Assembly (NCBI RefSeq): GCF_047338595.1
Contig: NZ_JBLFBO010000011.1
Location: 22,372 to 86,371, forward strand
Direction: 5' to 3'
DNA: 64,000 bases
DNA from: Nitrospira_D sp019636945
Lineage (GTDB): Bacteria > Nitrospirota > Nitrospiria > Nitrospirales > Nitrospiraceae
A program made the position numbers and the translations under genes. The notes under the pieces were generated by a model. That model was not told where the DNA came from. It saw only the letters and a list, made by a program, of their open reading frames with translations, and did no database searches. Shown in pieces: positions 33,535-41,871 of this stretch; positions within the stretch are counted from its first letter, which is position 1; each line of letters begins with the position of its first letter.

Positions 33535-34859
33535 GGCTGGCTCCTTTCAGGTCTCGAAGGGGCGGTACTGACGACATCCCTCGCATCATGGGACTGAGGC
33601 CAACGAGTCACGAGATACTCTTTCTCTTTTTCAAATGTTCGGCAGAGTGTTTCGATCAGGTGTTCGGCTTCCGCTGTCGTCAGTCCCTGACTATCCAGCA
33701 CGAACGAAGCGGTCTTCCCTAAATAGAGCGGAGTCAAGGCCTTAAGGAGATGCTCTTGTGGCAGCACATTGCGATGATGTGCCAGTGCGGCGTCGTAAAT
33801 GATGTGCGCCCACAAGGAATCGGGGATACGGAAATCCCGTGCAGGAACCTCCCGAAGTCGAGACAGCTGTTCGAGTACCTCTTCGGAGAGTATGCGTACC
33901 CAAATGTCGTGTAAATCAGTCAGGCCGAGATGAAATAAATCGATCATCCGTTCGACGTTCACATTCACGGGCTCGACGCCCACCTCATATTGGAAGCCGA
34001 AGAGCGGCACCTTCCGCGATTCAGTCACAGAGAGCCAGGCTGGGGCATGCGCTTCCATCAGGGCGAACAAGGCTCCTACGACCTGTCGCAACATGGAGGA
34101 AAGATCTGCGGCCGGGTCTTTCGGGTCATGAATCTTGGCACCGAGAAAACTCTGGCAGACCTTGGCGCCGTTCGTGATGGCTTCAGTCGTCATCCAAATG
34201 TCGATGCCAAACCGCGCGACATCGGATTCCCACACGTGCTTTTCAAGATAGTGCTGGGCGAGTTCTCCGGTGAATCCGAAATCTCCTCCGATCGGCTGAC
34301 GAACTTCTTGACCGTAGAGGGCGCGAGTCAAGGGATAGGCGATGCTGTTCGTGATGGTGCCGTCGTACTTGTGGCGTCGATAATAGGGCGCCACGTAATC
34401 ATATCCTTCCTTGATGATGGGGCGAAGGAGCAGCTCCATCCACTCAGGCGTGATGCTCCGCACATCCGAATCAACCACGGCACAGGCTTTCACTTTCAGC
34501 CGTCGGGCGATCTCAAAAATGGTGCGGAATGCGCTCCCCTTGCCGGGGATTCCATGATACGGGGTCACAATCCGGTGCAGCGTGCTTTGCCGATCGCTGA
34601 TAAAGAGCGGTTCGAGATCAACCATGGTATGGGCGACCATGGCCGGCGTTTCATCGGTGGAGCCTCCGTCTGAGTTCACCAGGACGGCGCGATACCCATG
34701 GAAATATTTGGCCAGACCTGCGCCGACCGCACGAACGACATGGCCGATCGTTTTCGCATTGTTGAAGCTGGGAATGCCGACCAGAATGTCGGCATGGTGG
34801 ACCGCATCCAGCAGATCTTCCGTTTCAGCAGTGAGTGGAATCAAGCCGTTGTTGATCAT
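33531..34859 (-). CDS. GT-A family glycosyltransferase (glucosylglycerate synthase-like)
   Basis: 442 residues. The GT-A nucleotide-sugar fold is clear: 'DILVGIPSFNNAKTIGHVVRAV', 'VLVNSDGGSTDET', 'GIPGKGSAFRTIFEIA' and the DSD metal motif at about 130-132 ('ACAVVDSDVRSITPEW'), followed by 'PIGGDFGFTGELAQHYLE' and 'WESDVARFGIDIWMTTEAI'. This resembles the one-step glucosylglycerate/mannosylglycerate-type synthases that join NDP-sugar to glycerate. Overlaps on both sides (ATGA) tie it to the GpgS-like gene upstream and the channel-like gene downstream. Having both one-step and two-step genes in one operon is uncommon. Confidence 0.75.
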   Translation of the reverse strand: MINNGLIPLTAETEDLLDAVHHADILVGIPSFNNAKTIGHVVRAVGAGLAKYFHGYRAVLVNSDGGSTDETPAMVAHTMVDLEPLFISDRQSTLHRIVTPYHGIPGKGSAFRTIFEIARRLKVKACAVVDSDVRSITPEWMELLLRPIIKEGYDYVAPYYRRHKYDGTITNSIAYPLTRALYGQEVRQPIGGDFGFTGELAQHYLEKHVWESDVARFGIDIWMTTEAITNGAKVCQSFLGAKIHDPKDPAADLSSMLRQVVGALFALMEAHAPAWLSVTESRKVPLFGFQYEVGVEPVNVNVERMIDLFHLGLTDLHDIWVRILSEEVLEQLSRLREVPARDFRIPDSLWAHIIYDAALAHHRNVLPQEHLLKALTPLYLGKTASFVLDSQGLTTAEAEHLIETLCRTFEKEKEYLVTRWPQSHDARDVVSTAPSRPERSQP

Positions 34860-36100
34860 GAGACAGGCTGTCGTGTTTCCGCTGCAGGGTCCCAGGCATG
34901 GTCTTGCTCGACCGCATCCATGAGCCGATGGAAAATATCGGGGACGGCGTGGGTCACGCGGCTCCAGTTCGAAATCATGGGGACACCGAGGGGGTCTTCA
35001 AGAAAGCTATCAGTGGCGAGCGTCATCCCGCGGAGAAACACCTCAACCGCCCGTCGTTCTTCATGGCGATCGAACCGCAGGCTGTTGATCGCCGCATCAT
35101 TTTCGTATCGACTGATGGCTTCCTGCGCGGCCTGCAGGTACGTTGCGCGCAAGGTTTTGAGCGTACTTTCAGAGAGAACCAACCCTTCGCTTGCCAGATT
35201 GCGGAACAGCGATTTTGTGATGTCTACGCACATTTTCAACAAACCGGCGTCCGGATTGTGAGTGGAGAGGGTTTGATGCTTATGCTCATAGGCATCGGCG
35301 ATATCGGCTTGGCAGATCCGCCGCAGCGCGCAATTCCGGTAGACCTCGGCCAACATCCCGACTTCGAGCCCCCAATCACCAGGAATACGATTGATCCAGG
35401 CCAGATCTCGCACCATTGCAAACTCACCGGCCAGCGGGTACCGAAAACTGTCGAGAAACGAGAGGAGAGAGTGCGGCCCGACCAGCATTTGCAGACTGCG
35501 GATCAGCGGCGTGATGAAGAGACGTGTCACACGCCCATGCATCCGGTCCGTCACACGGCTGTAGTAGCCTTTACAAAATTCGTAGGCAAGGTTCGGATTG
35601 GCGATGGGATAGCAGAGGCGAGCCAGATATTGGCGATCGTAACTCACAATGTCGCAGTCATGGAGCGCAATGACCTGGCTTTGGCCCCGAGCCAGGACAT
35701 AGCCGTAGGCCGTCCAACACCCGCGCCCCTTGCCCTGATGTCCGATATCGATCTCATGCGAGACCAGCACATTCAGGATCGCTTGGATGCGAGCGCCGTC
35801 GTTCCAGATGACGCGGACTCGTTGAGGGAGTTGGGAAAAGAATTGCTTGGCCAGCCTGAATTCCAAGGCGGAGGCGTGATCCAACGAGATGACAATTTCA
35901 TTGATGTAGCGCACCTCGCTCAAGATGTCGACGATACGTTTGAGGGCCGGTCGTTCAAGCTCTGCATAGAGCGACGGGAGGACCAGCGCAATCGGAGTCG
36001 TTTTTGCATACCGCTCCAGTTCCTGCTCAAGCTGTTCGGTATTGGGTTGGCCGAGCCGGTGCAGGACGGTGACGACGCCATTTTGATAAAAATCCGACAA
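34856..36100 (-). CDS. gpgS: Glucosyl-3-phosphoglycerate synthase-like glycosyltransferase
   Basis: 414 residues of GT81 type. It shows 'PIALVLPSLYAELERPALKRIVDIL', 'INEIVISLDHA', a 'GHQGKGRGCWTAYGYVLA' donor loop, the metal-binding DCD at about 148-150 ('VIALHDCDIVSYDRQYLARL'), and 'YSRVTDRMHGRVTRLFITPLIRSL' with the conserved HGR. GpgS transfers glucose from NDP-glucose to 3-phosphoglycerate; the phosphatase at the end of the operon would remove the phosphate. First gene of the four-gene unit. An open frame on the opposite strand is a shadow. Confidence 0.82.
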   Translation of the reverse strand: MSDFYQNGVVTVLHRLGQPNTEQLEQELERYAKTTPIALVLPSLYAELERPALKRIVDILSEVRYINEIVISLDHASALEFRLAKQFFSQLPQRVRVIWNDGARIQAILNVLVSHEIDIGHQGKGRGCWTAYGYVLARGQSQVIALHDCDIVSYDRQYLARLCYPIANPNLAYEFCKGYYSRVTDRMHGRVTRLFITPLIRSLQMLVGPHSLLSFLDSFRYPLAGEFAMVRDLAWINRIPGDWGLEVGMLAEVYRNCALRRICQADIADAYEHKHQTLSTHNPDAGLLKMCVDITKSLFRNLASEGLVLSESTLKTLRATYLQAAQEAISRYENDAAINSLRFDRHEERRAVEVFLRGMTLATDSFLEDPLGVPMISNWSRVTHAVPDIFHRLMDAVEQDHAWDPAAETRQPVS

Positions 36101-36347
36101 GATATCCTCTTGGCCGGTCTTCGATTATTGCTGAACGCAGATCCGGCGTAAAGACGGTGAGGCAAGAGTCTCTATTCTGCCTAGACGTCTCCTCATAAAG
36201 CAAATGAACAAATCTGCACGGGCCGTGCCACTACTGACTTTGGTGGAAGAGTGAGTCTGTGGGGACTTTCCGGAGAATCTGGGGGAGTGATGCTCTGTAA
36301 AAACTCTCAGGGGTGTAGGGGAAAGCAGACAGACTGGATGATTTCCC

Positions 36348-38009
36348 CTATGGCTTATCGGTGGACAGTTTCTTTCCCAGGCGCCGAGCCAGGCGGACCA
36401 TGCCGGGAGAGCGGTCATTGGGGCTGAGCAGGATGTTGAGCACATATAGGTGATCTTGGTCGGCAAACGCAGCGGAGAGGTGTTGCTGGAACTCCCGCTG
36501 GGTACTCACGCGTACACCGTTCCCGCCTCCGATCAGATCGCAGATCTTGTCGTAGTGCCATTCATGCACGTCGTTAAAGGGGCCTTCCAAAATCTCTCGC
36601 TCCGTCGAATAGCCACGGTTATTCAAAAGGATCACAATCGGGGATTGCCTGTAGCGGACACAACTGGCTAGCTCCGTTCCGGTCATTTGGAAGGCGCCAT
36701 CTCCCACGAGCACGATCGGTCGCAGGCTAGGGTCGGCGAACGAGGCGCCTAGTGCCGCCGGGACGGCGAACCCCATTGACGTGTAGTAGGCTGGTGACAG
36801 AAACTCGAACCGATGGCGAACATGCAGGTCAGCCGCAGCAAAGAGCGATTCCCCCACGTCCGCGATCACAACGGTCTTCTCGGTGAGTACAGTATCCAGA
36901 TGCCGGAAGAGCCCTTCCAACGTCACTGGGGCATCCAGATCCGGCGCCGTTGGTACTGGTACGGTTCTGACTGGGAGTGTCCGTTGGGAGCGTGAAAAAG
37001 AAGGGAGTGGCGATCGCACCAGCCCTTGAACGAAATCCTGGAACTTGATGGAGTCATACCGATGGTGTTTGATGGCGACTCGATCAGCAGTCGCATGGAT
37101 GGTTCGGCCTTCGGATAACAATGGGGATGTCGCATCCAGATCTTCTACGTCGGATAGAATGGATCCCAGGATCAGCAAGCAGTCGGAATCGTTAATAAAC
37201 TGCTGGACATCTTCTCGAGCAATCAGCCCGCCATACACGCCGACATAGAGCGGATGGTCTTCGCGAATGATTGATTTCCCGAGCAGCGTTGAGGCGATAG
37301 GAATATTGAGTTGCTCAACGAGTCGGGTGAGATCATCCTGAAGCCCGAACCGACCGACTTCTGCCCCCACGAGCATGGCTGGGCGTTTGGCCGACGCCAA
37401 CATGATCCGTACTTCACTGAGGGCTTCTTCCAACGCGGCGGGGTCGCTTGGTGTATCCTCAATACACATCGGTCTCATGCCGCCGGTGAGCGGACAGTGG
37501 ACCATGTCTCTGGGAATCTCGATATAGATGGGGCGGCGGTAGCGCAGGAGGGCGGCAAAGGCCCGGTCCATTTCACGTTCGGCGGTCAAGGGATCGTCGA
37601 GCGTGACCGCAGCAACGGTCATTCGCTCAAAGACCTCTCGTTGCGTTCCGAAGTCGCGGACCATATGATGCAGATAGGGTGTGCGAGTTCGTTCAGACAG
37701 ACCGGGCGAGCCGGTGAGGAGCACCACTGGCGACCGTTCAGCATAGGCGCAGGCAATGGCATTGACGGTGTTGAGACCGCCGACGCAATAGGTGACGCAG
37801 ACCGCTCCGATCCCGTTGATGCGTGCATAGGCGTCTGCCGCAAACCCGGCGCAGTCTTCTCGCGTGGTTCCGACGTGTTTGATGGGCGAGGCTTCGATCA
37901 GTTGATACAACGAGAGCACATAGTCGCCGGGAATGCCGAAGATATGACGGACTCCGAGATGATGTAAGCGGTCTAAGACGGCTGATCCAATCGTTGGTTT
38001 GTGACCCAT
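36348..38009 (-). CDS. Thiamine-diphosphate-dependent 2-oxoacid decarboxylase (pyruvate/indolepyruvate type)
   Basis: 553 residues with the three-domain POX/PDC layout. N-terminal 'VRHIFGIPGDYVLSLYQLIEASPIKHVGTTREDCAGFAADAYARINGIGAVCVTYCVGGLNTVNAIACAYAERSPVVLLTG' contains the activating Glu (REDCAGF: E52-type position). The C-terminal ThDP site reads 'LVGDGAFQMTGTELASCVRYRQSPIVILLNNRGYSTE' (GDG..NN). The 'YCVGGLNTVNAIACAYAE' string is typical of pyruvate/indolepyruvate decarboxylases rather than acetolactate synthases. It probably makes acetaldehyde or an aryl acetaldehyde plus CO2; the substrate cannot be fixed here. Single gene, divergent from the methyltransferase. Confidence 0.85.
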   Translation of the reverse strand: MGHKPTIGSAVLDRLHHLGVRHIFGIPGDYVLSLYQLIEASPIKHVGTTREDCAGFAADAYARINGIGAVCVTYCVGGLNTVNAIACAYAERSPVVLLTGSPGLSERTRTPYLHHMVRDFGTQREVFERMTVAAVTLDDPLTAEREMDRAFAALLRYRRPIYIEIPRDMVHCPLTGGMRPMCIEDTPSDPAALEEALSEVRIMLASAKRPAMLVGAEVGRFGLQDDLTRLVEQLNIPIASTLLGKSIIREDHPLYVGVYGGLIAREDVQQFINDSDCLLILGSILSDVEDLDATSPLLSEGRTIHATADRVAIKHHRYDSIKFQDFVQGLVRSPLPSFSRSQRTLPVRTVPVPTAPDLDAPVTLEGLFRHLDTVLTEKTVVIADVGESLFAAADLHVRHRFEFLSPAYYTSMGFAVPAALGASFADPSLRPIVLVGDGAFQMTGTELASCVRYRQSPIVILLNNRGYSTEREILEGPFNDVHEWHYDKICDLIGGGNGVRVSTQREFQQHLSAAFADQDHLYVLNILLSPNDRSPGMVRLARRLGKKLSTDKP

Positions 38010-38146
38010 GAAATCGCTTTCTGTAGAGAGTTGAATACTTCAAGAAAACATACTGATGTCGGTTCGTCAAGAACTACCAGACGACACGCGATGTCTTATG
38101 ATCACCCTGTATCCACCCACTTACCAGCTGAGGGGCAACAATAGCT

Positions 38147-39334
38147 ATGGGAAACGTTACGACACCGACTGCTCACGTCCGACTCACGTCACTCCGCGTC
38201 CCGGAGGGGCGGCCTCTCTGGCTCTTTGCCGGGCATGTCGGACCGTTGGTCGGTCAGGCAGCCGCAGGGGACCTGGTTGATGTGCTGACCACCGACGGGA
38301 AGTTCTATGGACGTGGTCTCTATAATCCTGCTTCCAAAATCCGCGTCCGTCTTCTGACATTTGAGGATGAGCTCATCGACGAGGCCTTTTGGCGGGGGAG
38401 AGTTCAGCAGGCGATCCGGCTCCGGCAGCGAGTCGTCACGCAGTCTAATGCCTATCGACTGATTTATGCCGAGGGTGATCGACTGCCGGGATTGATCGTG
38501 GATCGGTACGATCAGCTGCTGGTCATGCAATGCTTATCGTTCGGCATGGATAGCCGGAAGGAACTCATCGCTGATGTGCTGATGAAGGAATTGAATGTAA
38601 CAAGGGTCTATCTGAGGAACGAAGCCAAGAGTCGACAACTTGAAGGATTACCGCTTGAACGAGGATTTCTTCGAGGCAGTGGCCCGACTCAAGTCGAGAT
38701 TCAGGAAGGGGCCCCCAAGTTTCTCGTCGATGTGGAGAAGGGTCAGAAGACCGGTTGGTTTTGCGATCAACGGGAGAATCGGTTGGCGGCGGCCAAGCTT
38801 GCGGCAGGAGCCGAAGTGTTGGAAGTCTTTTGTCATACTGGCGCCTTCGGGATCCATGCCGCGTTGGCAGGGGCCGTATCAGTAGAGGGGCTCGATGTCA
38901 GTCTAGACACACTGGCCATGGCTCGAACGCACGCCACGATGAACAAGGTCGAGGATCGCTGCACCTATCGCCAAGCCGATGCGTTCGAGGAGATGCGTAA
39001 GCTGGTGAAGGCTGGCCGAAAGTATGATCTGGTGATGCTGGATCCACCAGCCTTCGCGCGCAGCCAACAGGCCCTGGCCGGCGCCTTGACTGGGTATAAG
39101 GATGTCAATCTCCTGGGCTTAAAACTGCTGAAGCCGGAAGGGTTTCTCGTGACCAGTTCCTGCTCTCATCCCGTTTCTGACGCAGATCTCTGGAAGAGCA
39201 TCCGCCTCGCGGCCCGCGACGCCAAACGCGACATCCGGTTAATCGAGCAGCGTGGTCACAGCGCCGACCACCCCATCCTCGCCAGCATGCCGGAGACGCG
39301 ATATCTGAAGTGTTTCATCGTGCAGGTGTTGTAG
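38147..39334 (+). CDS. rlmI: Class I rRNA (cytosine-5-)-methyltransferase, RlmI type
   Basis: 395 residues with an N-terminal PUA-like domain ('LWLFAGHVGPLVGQAAAGDLVDVLTTDGKFYGRGLYNPASKIRVRLL'), 'RLIYAEGDRLPGLIVDRYDQLLV', the family's 'KTGWFCDQRENR' and a Rossmann methyltransferase domain ('VLEVFCHTGAFGIHAALAGA', 'DLVMLDPPAFARSQ', 'GFLVTSSCSHPVS'). E. coli RlmI methylates C1962 of 23S rRNA. The catalytic cysteine in 'SSCSHPV' is present. It ends 340 bases before the integron-like boundary. Confidence 0.88.
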   Translation: MGNVTTPTAHVRLTSLRVPEGRPLWLFAGHVGPLVGQAAAGDLVDVLTTDGKFYGRGLYNPASKIRVRLLTFEDELIDEAFWRGRVQQAIRLRQRVVTQSNAYRLIYAEGDRLPGLIVDRYDQLLVMQCLSFGMDSRKELIADVLMKELNVTRVYLRNEAKSRQLEGLPLERGFLRGSGPTQVEIQEGAPKFLVDVEKGQKTGWFCDQRENRLAAAKLAAGAEVLEVFCHTGAFGIHAALAGAVSVEGLDVSLDTLAMARTHATMNKVEDRCTYRQADAFEEMRKLVKAGRKYDLVMLDPPAFARSQQALAGALTGYKDVNLLGLKLLKPEGFLVTSSCSHPVSDADLWKSIRLAARDAKRDIRLIEQRGHSADHPILASMPETRYLKCFIVQVL

Positions 39335-39663
39335 CGGCTCACATCCCGTCGCGAGGGATCTTGGGCAGTTGCAAGGTGGGTTGGGCTCTATTATCCGTCA
39401 GTATCGTCGGTCTATCCCCGGGCAAGCTGATACCTTCTACTTGACAGAGCCTGAAGCTCAGTACAAGATTCTGCCGCGATAGACACGCACGTGTTGAGCA
39501 AGAGCGGCCGTGGAGCGAGGAGCCCGATCGCATAAGACGACAATCTGAAAACGGCATGGGCGCACAACGTGTCATGCCCCAATGGGAATAGGGTGGGCAA
39601 TCGGTGTGCGTCAGCTGGTTTAGACAGAAGAGGACAGCGTGTCTTAACTGGATTATACAGGCC
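39335..39663. other. Gene-free region upstream of the cassette pair
   Basis: Some 330 bases with only an unconvincing minus-strand frame (39339-39665). No integrase gene or fragment of a tyrosine recombinase is recognised. A TATACA-like -10 (about 39653) could drive the cassettes. Confidence 0.4.
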
Positions 39664-39681
39664 ATCTAAACATTGTTAGGC
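39664..39681 (+). other. attI-like cassette insertion boundary
   Basis: CATCTAAACATTGTTAGGC ends in the integron core site GTTAGGC (39675-39681, consensus GTTRRRY). There is no inverse core upstream that would make it an attC, so it resembles an attI end, in the style of the known attI1 ending CTAAAACAAAGTTAGGC. Recombination would have occurred between G and TTAGGC. Confidence 0.55.
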
Positions 39682-39703
39682 ATCGATAAGTCAGCGTTAG
39701 CAG

Positions 39704-40426
39704 ATGCGAATTTTTGACCACGAACCTGGAGATTGGAAGGAGTTGCAGGACCAAGTCGCACAACTGTTCTCAGAACTTGATTGCGATGTCACAGTGGGCA
39801 AGCGGGTTAAGCTTGTGCGGGGAGAGAAGGAGATCGATGTCGCGATACGTGACCGTCAAACGGTCCCGCCCTCCGTGTATCTGTGCGAGTGCAAGTTTTG
39901 GAGTAAGCCGATACCCCAAGAGGTCATCCATGCTTTCAGAACAGTGCTTGCCGACTTCGGAGCGCACCGCGGGTTCATCATCTCTCGGGTGGGGTTTCAG
40001 TCTGGCGCTAAAGAGGCGGTGCAGAATACCAATCTCGATCTCCTTACTTTCGAGGAACTTCAGGTACTATTCTTCGATCGTTGGCGGATTGCGATGGGGA
40101 AGAGATATCGCCCACAGGCTGATCGCCTGTTCCCTTACTGGGACTACCCGGGGAAGATGTCGAAGATCAAATGGAACGAAGAACACGTTCAGCGCCAGCA
40201 GCTTCTGATCAAGGCATATCACCCAATTCTACACATAGGTCCTCTCTTCGAGATGGAGGGCTCAGTATGGGCCCTCCCAATTGCGCTCCCACGGCTCAAT
40301 GAGAGTGGAAACACCGACGGAACAATTATTCTTACAACATACCGCCAGGTGTATGACTTCATTGAGAGCAGTAAGGACTTGGCGATGAAGCATTTTCAAG
40401 TGTTGTACGGCGAGATCGATGCCTAA
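39704..40426 (+). CDS. Mrr-like restriction endonuclease-fold protein (cassette 1)
   Basis: 240 residues. The N-terminal half has a PD-(D/E)xK core: 'WKELQDQVAQLFSELDCDVTVGKRVKLVRGEKEIDVAIRD' (Asp of E-I-D), then 'VYLCECKFWSKPIPQEVIHAFRTVLADFGAHRGFIISRVGFQSGAKEAVQN' (E-C-K; the following helix and 'GFIIS..GFQSGA' are typical of Mrr_cat). The C-terminal 100 residues are unfamiliar. Such proteins cleave modified or foreign DNA. The stop codon TAA lies inside the inverse core GCCTAAC of the attC, a usual cassette arrangement. There is no ribosome site at ATG. Confidence 0.75.
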   Translation: MRIFDHEPGDWKELQDQVAQLFSELDCDVTVGKRVKLVRGEKEIDVAIRDRQTVPPSVYLCECKFWSKPIPQEVIHAFRTVLADFGAHRGFIISRVGFQSGAKEAVQNTNLDLLTFEELQVLFFDRWRIAMGKRYRPQADRLFPYWDYPGKMSKIKWNEEHVQRQQLLIKAYHPILHIGPLFEMEGSVWALPIALPRLNESGNTDGTIILTTYRQVYDFIESSKDLAMKHFQVLYGEIDA

Positions 40427-40516
40427 CCCCGCGTTCGAGCGGGGCACCCGGCAGCGTAGCTGCCGGGTGCCCTCGTCGCTTCCCTCCGCGGCACCTGCTC
40501 AACGCGATCGTTTGGC
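40421..40516 (+). other. attC recombination site 1
   Basis: Inverse core R'' GCCTAAC (40421-40427), L'' GCGTTCGAGCG (40431-40441), a perfect 14-bp hairpin (40442-40472, loop GTA), L' TGCTCAACGC (40496-40505) and core R' GTTTGGC (40510-40516). L'' and L' pair as CGTT-C-GAGC with GCTCAACG, leaving one extrahelical base, the feature that defines the active strand of attC. R' has T instead of purine at one position. The 96-base length is within the known range. The 23 bases between hairpin and L' are unpaired, which is unusual. Confidence 0.7.
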
Positions 40517-40543
40517 CTCATATTTGTCCGCGGGACTTCATGC

Positions 40544-41581
40544 ATGAAGCTAAGGTATCTCGATATACACAACTGCCAAGCGTTAATGCCAAAACTCGAT
40601 AATTTGGTCCAAATTATTCGCCTGTTCGATGGCTATCTCGGAAACGTCAACGAAGACCAAGAGGAACGGGGATTGATAGACCGACTTCTGGAGAGCAATC
40701 GTACCTCGCAGGGAAAGAATGCCTGGGAACGGTTGTACAGATATGACGCGGATATTGGATTCACGCTTGACCTGGCGGGCATGAAGATCGACTACGAGGT
40801 CAAGGCCTACTACAAATACCCAGAACTTGCTCGCCCTATCTCAGACCAACGCGTGGTTGGCCAATTCTGGCAAAGGTACGAAAACGGCACCAAGTGGGGA
40901 TACAAAATGCCCTTGCAGTGCCTATTAAAGAACTGGGGCGACGCAAACGAAGGATATAAATGCTACCTGCACACTATTACGAGTGACGCTGCCGAGTTTT
41001 CCTACGCTGGTATCACAAAGAGAAACTGGCTTGAGAGGCTCGATGAGCATCTTTATGAAATGCGAACAGGGAGCAGAAAGTTATTCCACAAAGCGTGGCA
41101 CGATAGCCTTTCTTTAAGCAACGTAGCCTATGGTTCAGAACTTCTTGACATCAATGCATCTTACGACGTTGCGATGAGTTGGGAGGAGTGGTTTGTAGAC
41201 ACATATACTCTTCGCCCGAATGGTCTGAACATGATTCCTGGGGGCCTGAAGGGCCTGGAGTTCCTTCACGAGCATCGTATTACTGACAGAGTGCAAATTT
41301 CTCTGGAAGAACGAGACCACGCTGTTGCCGAATATGTGAGGCGCAATCCTCGGAAAGGAATTCCGAATCCATTTATTTCCGAACTATGGAAAGATGATGA
41401 CTTCTATTTGCGTGTGATGGCTGCACGAGAGAAAACTCTATCACCAGATCAGGTCAAGCAGATACGAACACTTGCCGCTCTCGGCTGGGACGAGGCGAAA
41501 ATCACAGATGAGGTTGAAGTACTCAACGAACTTCAAGTTAGAAACGTGCTGAAGGGAAAGACATACAAACGTGTTCACTGA
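40544..41581 (+). CDS. GIY-YIG-like nuclease with C-terminal helix-turn-helix (cassette 2)
   Basis: 345 residues of unlike base composition. In the middle (about 145-190), 'YKCYLHTITSDAAEFSYAGITKRNWLERLDEHLYEMRTG' follows the GIY-YIG nuclease pattern: a first strand, then 'YAGIT' in place of YIG, an arginine-bearing helix and E-H. Near the C-terminus, 'LSPDQVKQIRTLAALGWDEAKITDEVEVLNELQVRNVLKGKTYKRV' is a helix-turn-helix of the kind at the end of homing endonucleases. The N-terminal 140 residues are unrecognised. A DNA-cutting role (restriction, defence or homing) is inferred; the catalytic set is not certain by eye. Confidence 0.6.
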   Translation: MKLRYLDIHNCQALMPKLDNLVQIIRLFDGYLGNVNEDQEERGLIDRLLESNRTSQGKNAWERLYRYDADIGFTLDLAGMKIDYEVKAYYKYPELARPISDQRVVGQFWQRYENGTKWGYKMPLQCLLKNWGDANEGYKCYLHTITSDAAEFSYAGITKRNWLERLDEHLYEMRTGSRKLFHKAWHDSLSLSNVAYGSELLDINASYDVAMSWEEWFVDTYTLRPNGLNMIPGGLKGLEFLHEHRITDRVQISLEERDHAVAEYVRRNPRKGIPNPFISELWKDDDFYLRVMAAREKTLSPDQVKQIRTLAALGWDEAKITDEVEVLNELQVRNVLKGKTYKRVH

Positions 41582-41585
41582 TGAA

Positions 41586-41655
41586 GTCCAACGAATCGCT
41601 CCACCTGACTCGTGGCGCTGACACACCACTCACAGGTAACCTCAGCCGTTCGGGC
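41586..41655 (+). other. attC-like recombination site 2
   Basis: Inverse core GTCCAAC (41586-41592) begins five bases after the cassette 2 stop. CACCTG and CAGGT arms and an inner GTGG/CCAC stem lie between it and a degenerate core GTTCGGG (41648-41654). The overall pattern (AACGAATCGCTCCACCTGAC ... CAGGTAACCTCAGCCGTT) fits a short attC of about 70 bases, but the terminal core is poor, so the site may be inactive. Confidence 0.5.
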
Positions 41656-41871
41656 GACGCGAAGCGAGGGTAAAATATGGGGCATGTCTTGTTTCTTGTA
41701 TCTGTATAGGTAGAATCACGAGGAAAAGATAGGGGGTCGGGAATCTTTCATGCGTACCAGCGAATCGTTTCTGATCGAATGCCTAAGCCAACCTGTTCCC
41801 CTCTCTTCACTGATTGACTGAGGGAGTCTCCGTTTAGCCTGCTCGGAAGGCCCTTGGTAAGCCACCGTGGC
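41656..41871. other. Region between the cassette pair and the gene remnant
   Basis: No gene. GGGGTCGGGAATCTTT (41733-41748) is a near copy of the left arm of the inverted repeat at 22561. Several stops in all frames; looks like decayed sequence. Confidence 0.4.

Larger units (their letters stand above)
39675..41655 (+). mobile_element. Integron-type gene-cassette pair without a visible integrase
   Basis: Two genes in the same direction, each followed by an attC-like site, start right after a GTTAGGC core. Cassette 1 is 39676-40510 and cassette 2 is 40511-41648 by the G/TT rule. Both genes have weak or no ribosome sites, base composition unlike the flanking genes (the second is clearly AT-richer), and nuclease-like products. 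This fits a cluster of attC sites lacking an integrase (CALIN). The integrase could lie elsewhere in the genome. Confidence 0.65.

Noticed and set aside
34898..36151. Long open frame of 417 codons on the plus strand
   Set aside because: It lies wholly antisense to the well-supported GpgS-like gene, has no ribosome site and no recognisable domain; it is a composition shadow.
39339..39665. Minus-strand frame where an integron integrase would be expected
   Set aside because: The sequence shows none of the tyrosine recombinase motifs and has shadow-like composition; no intI in the window.
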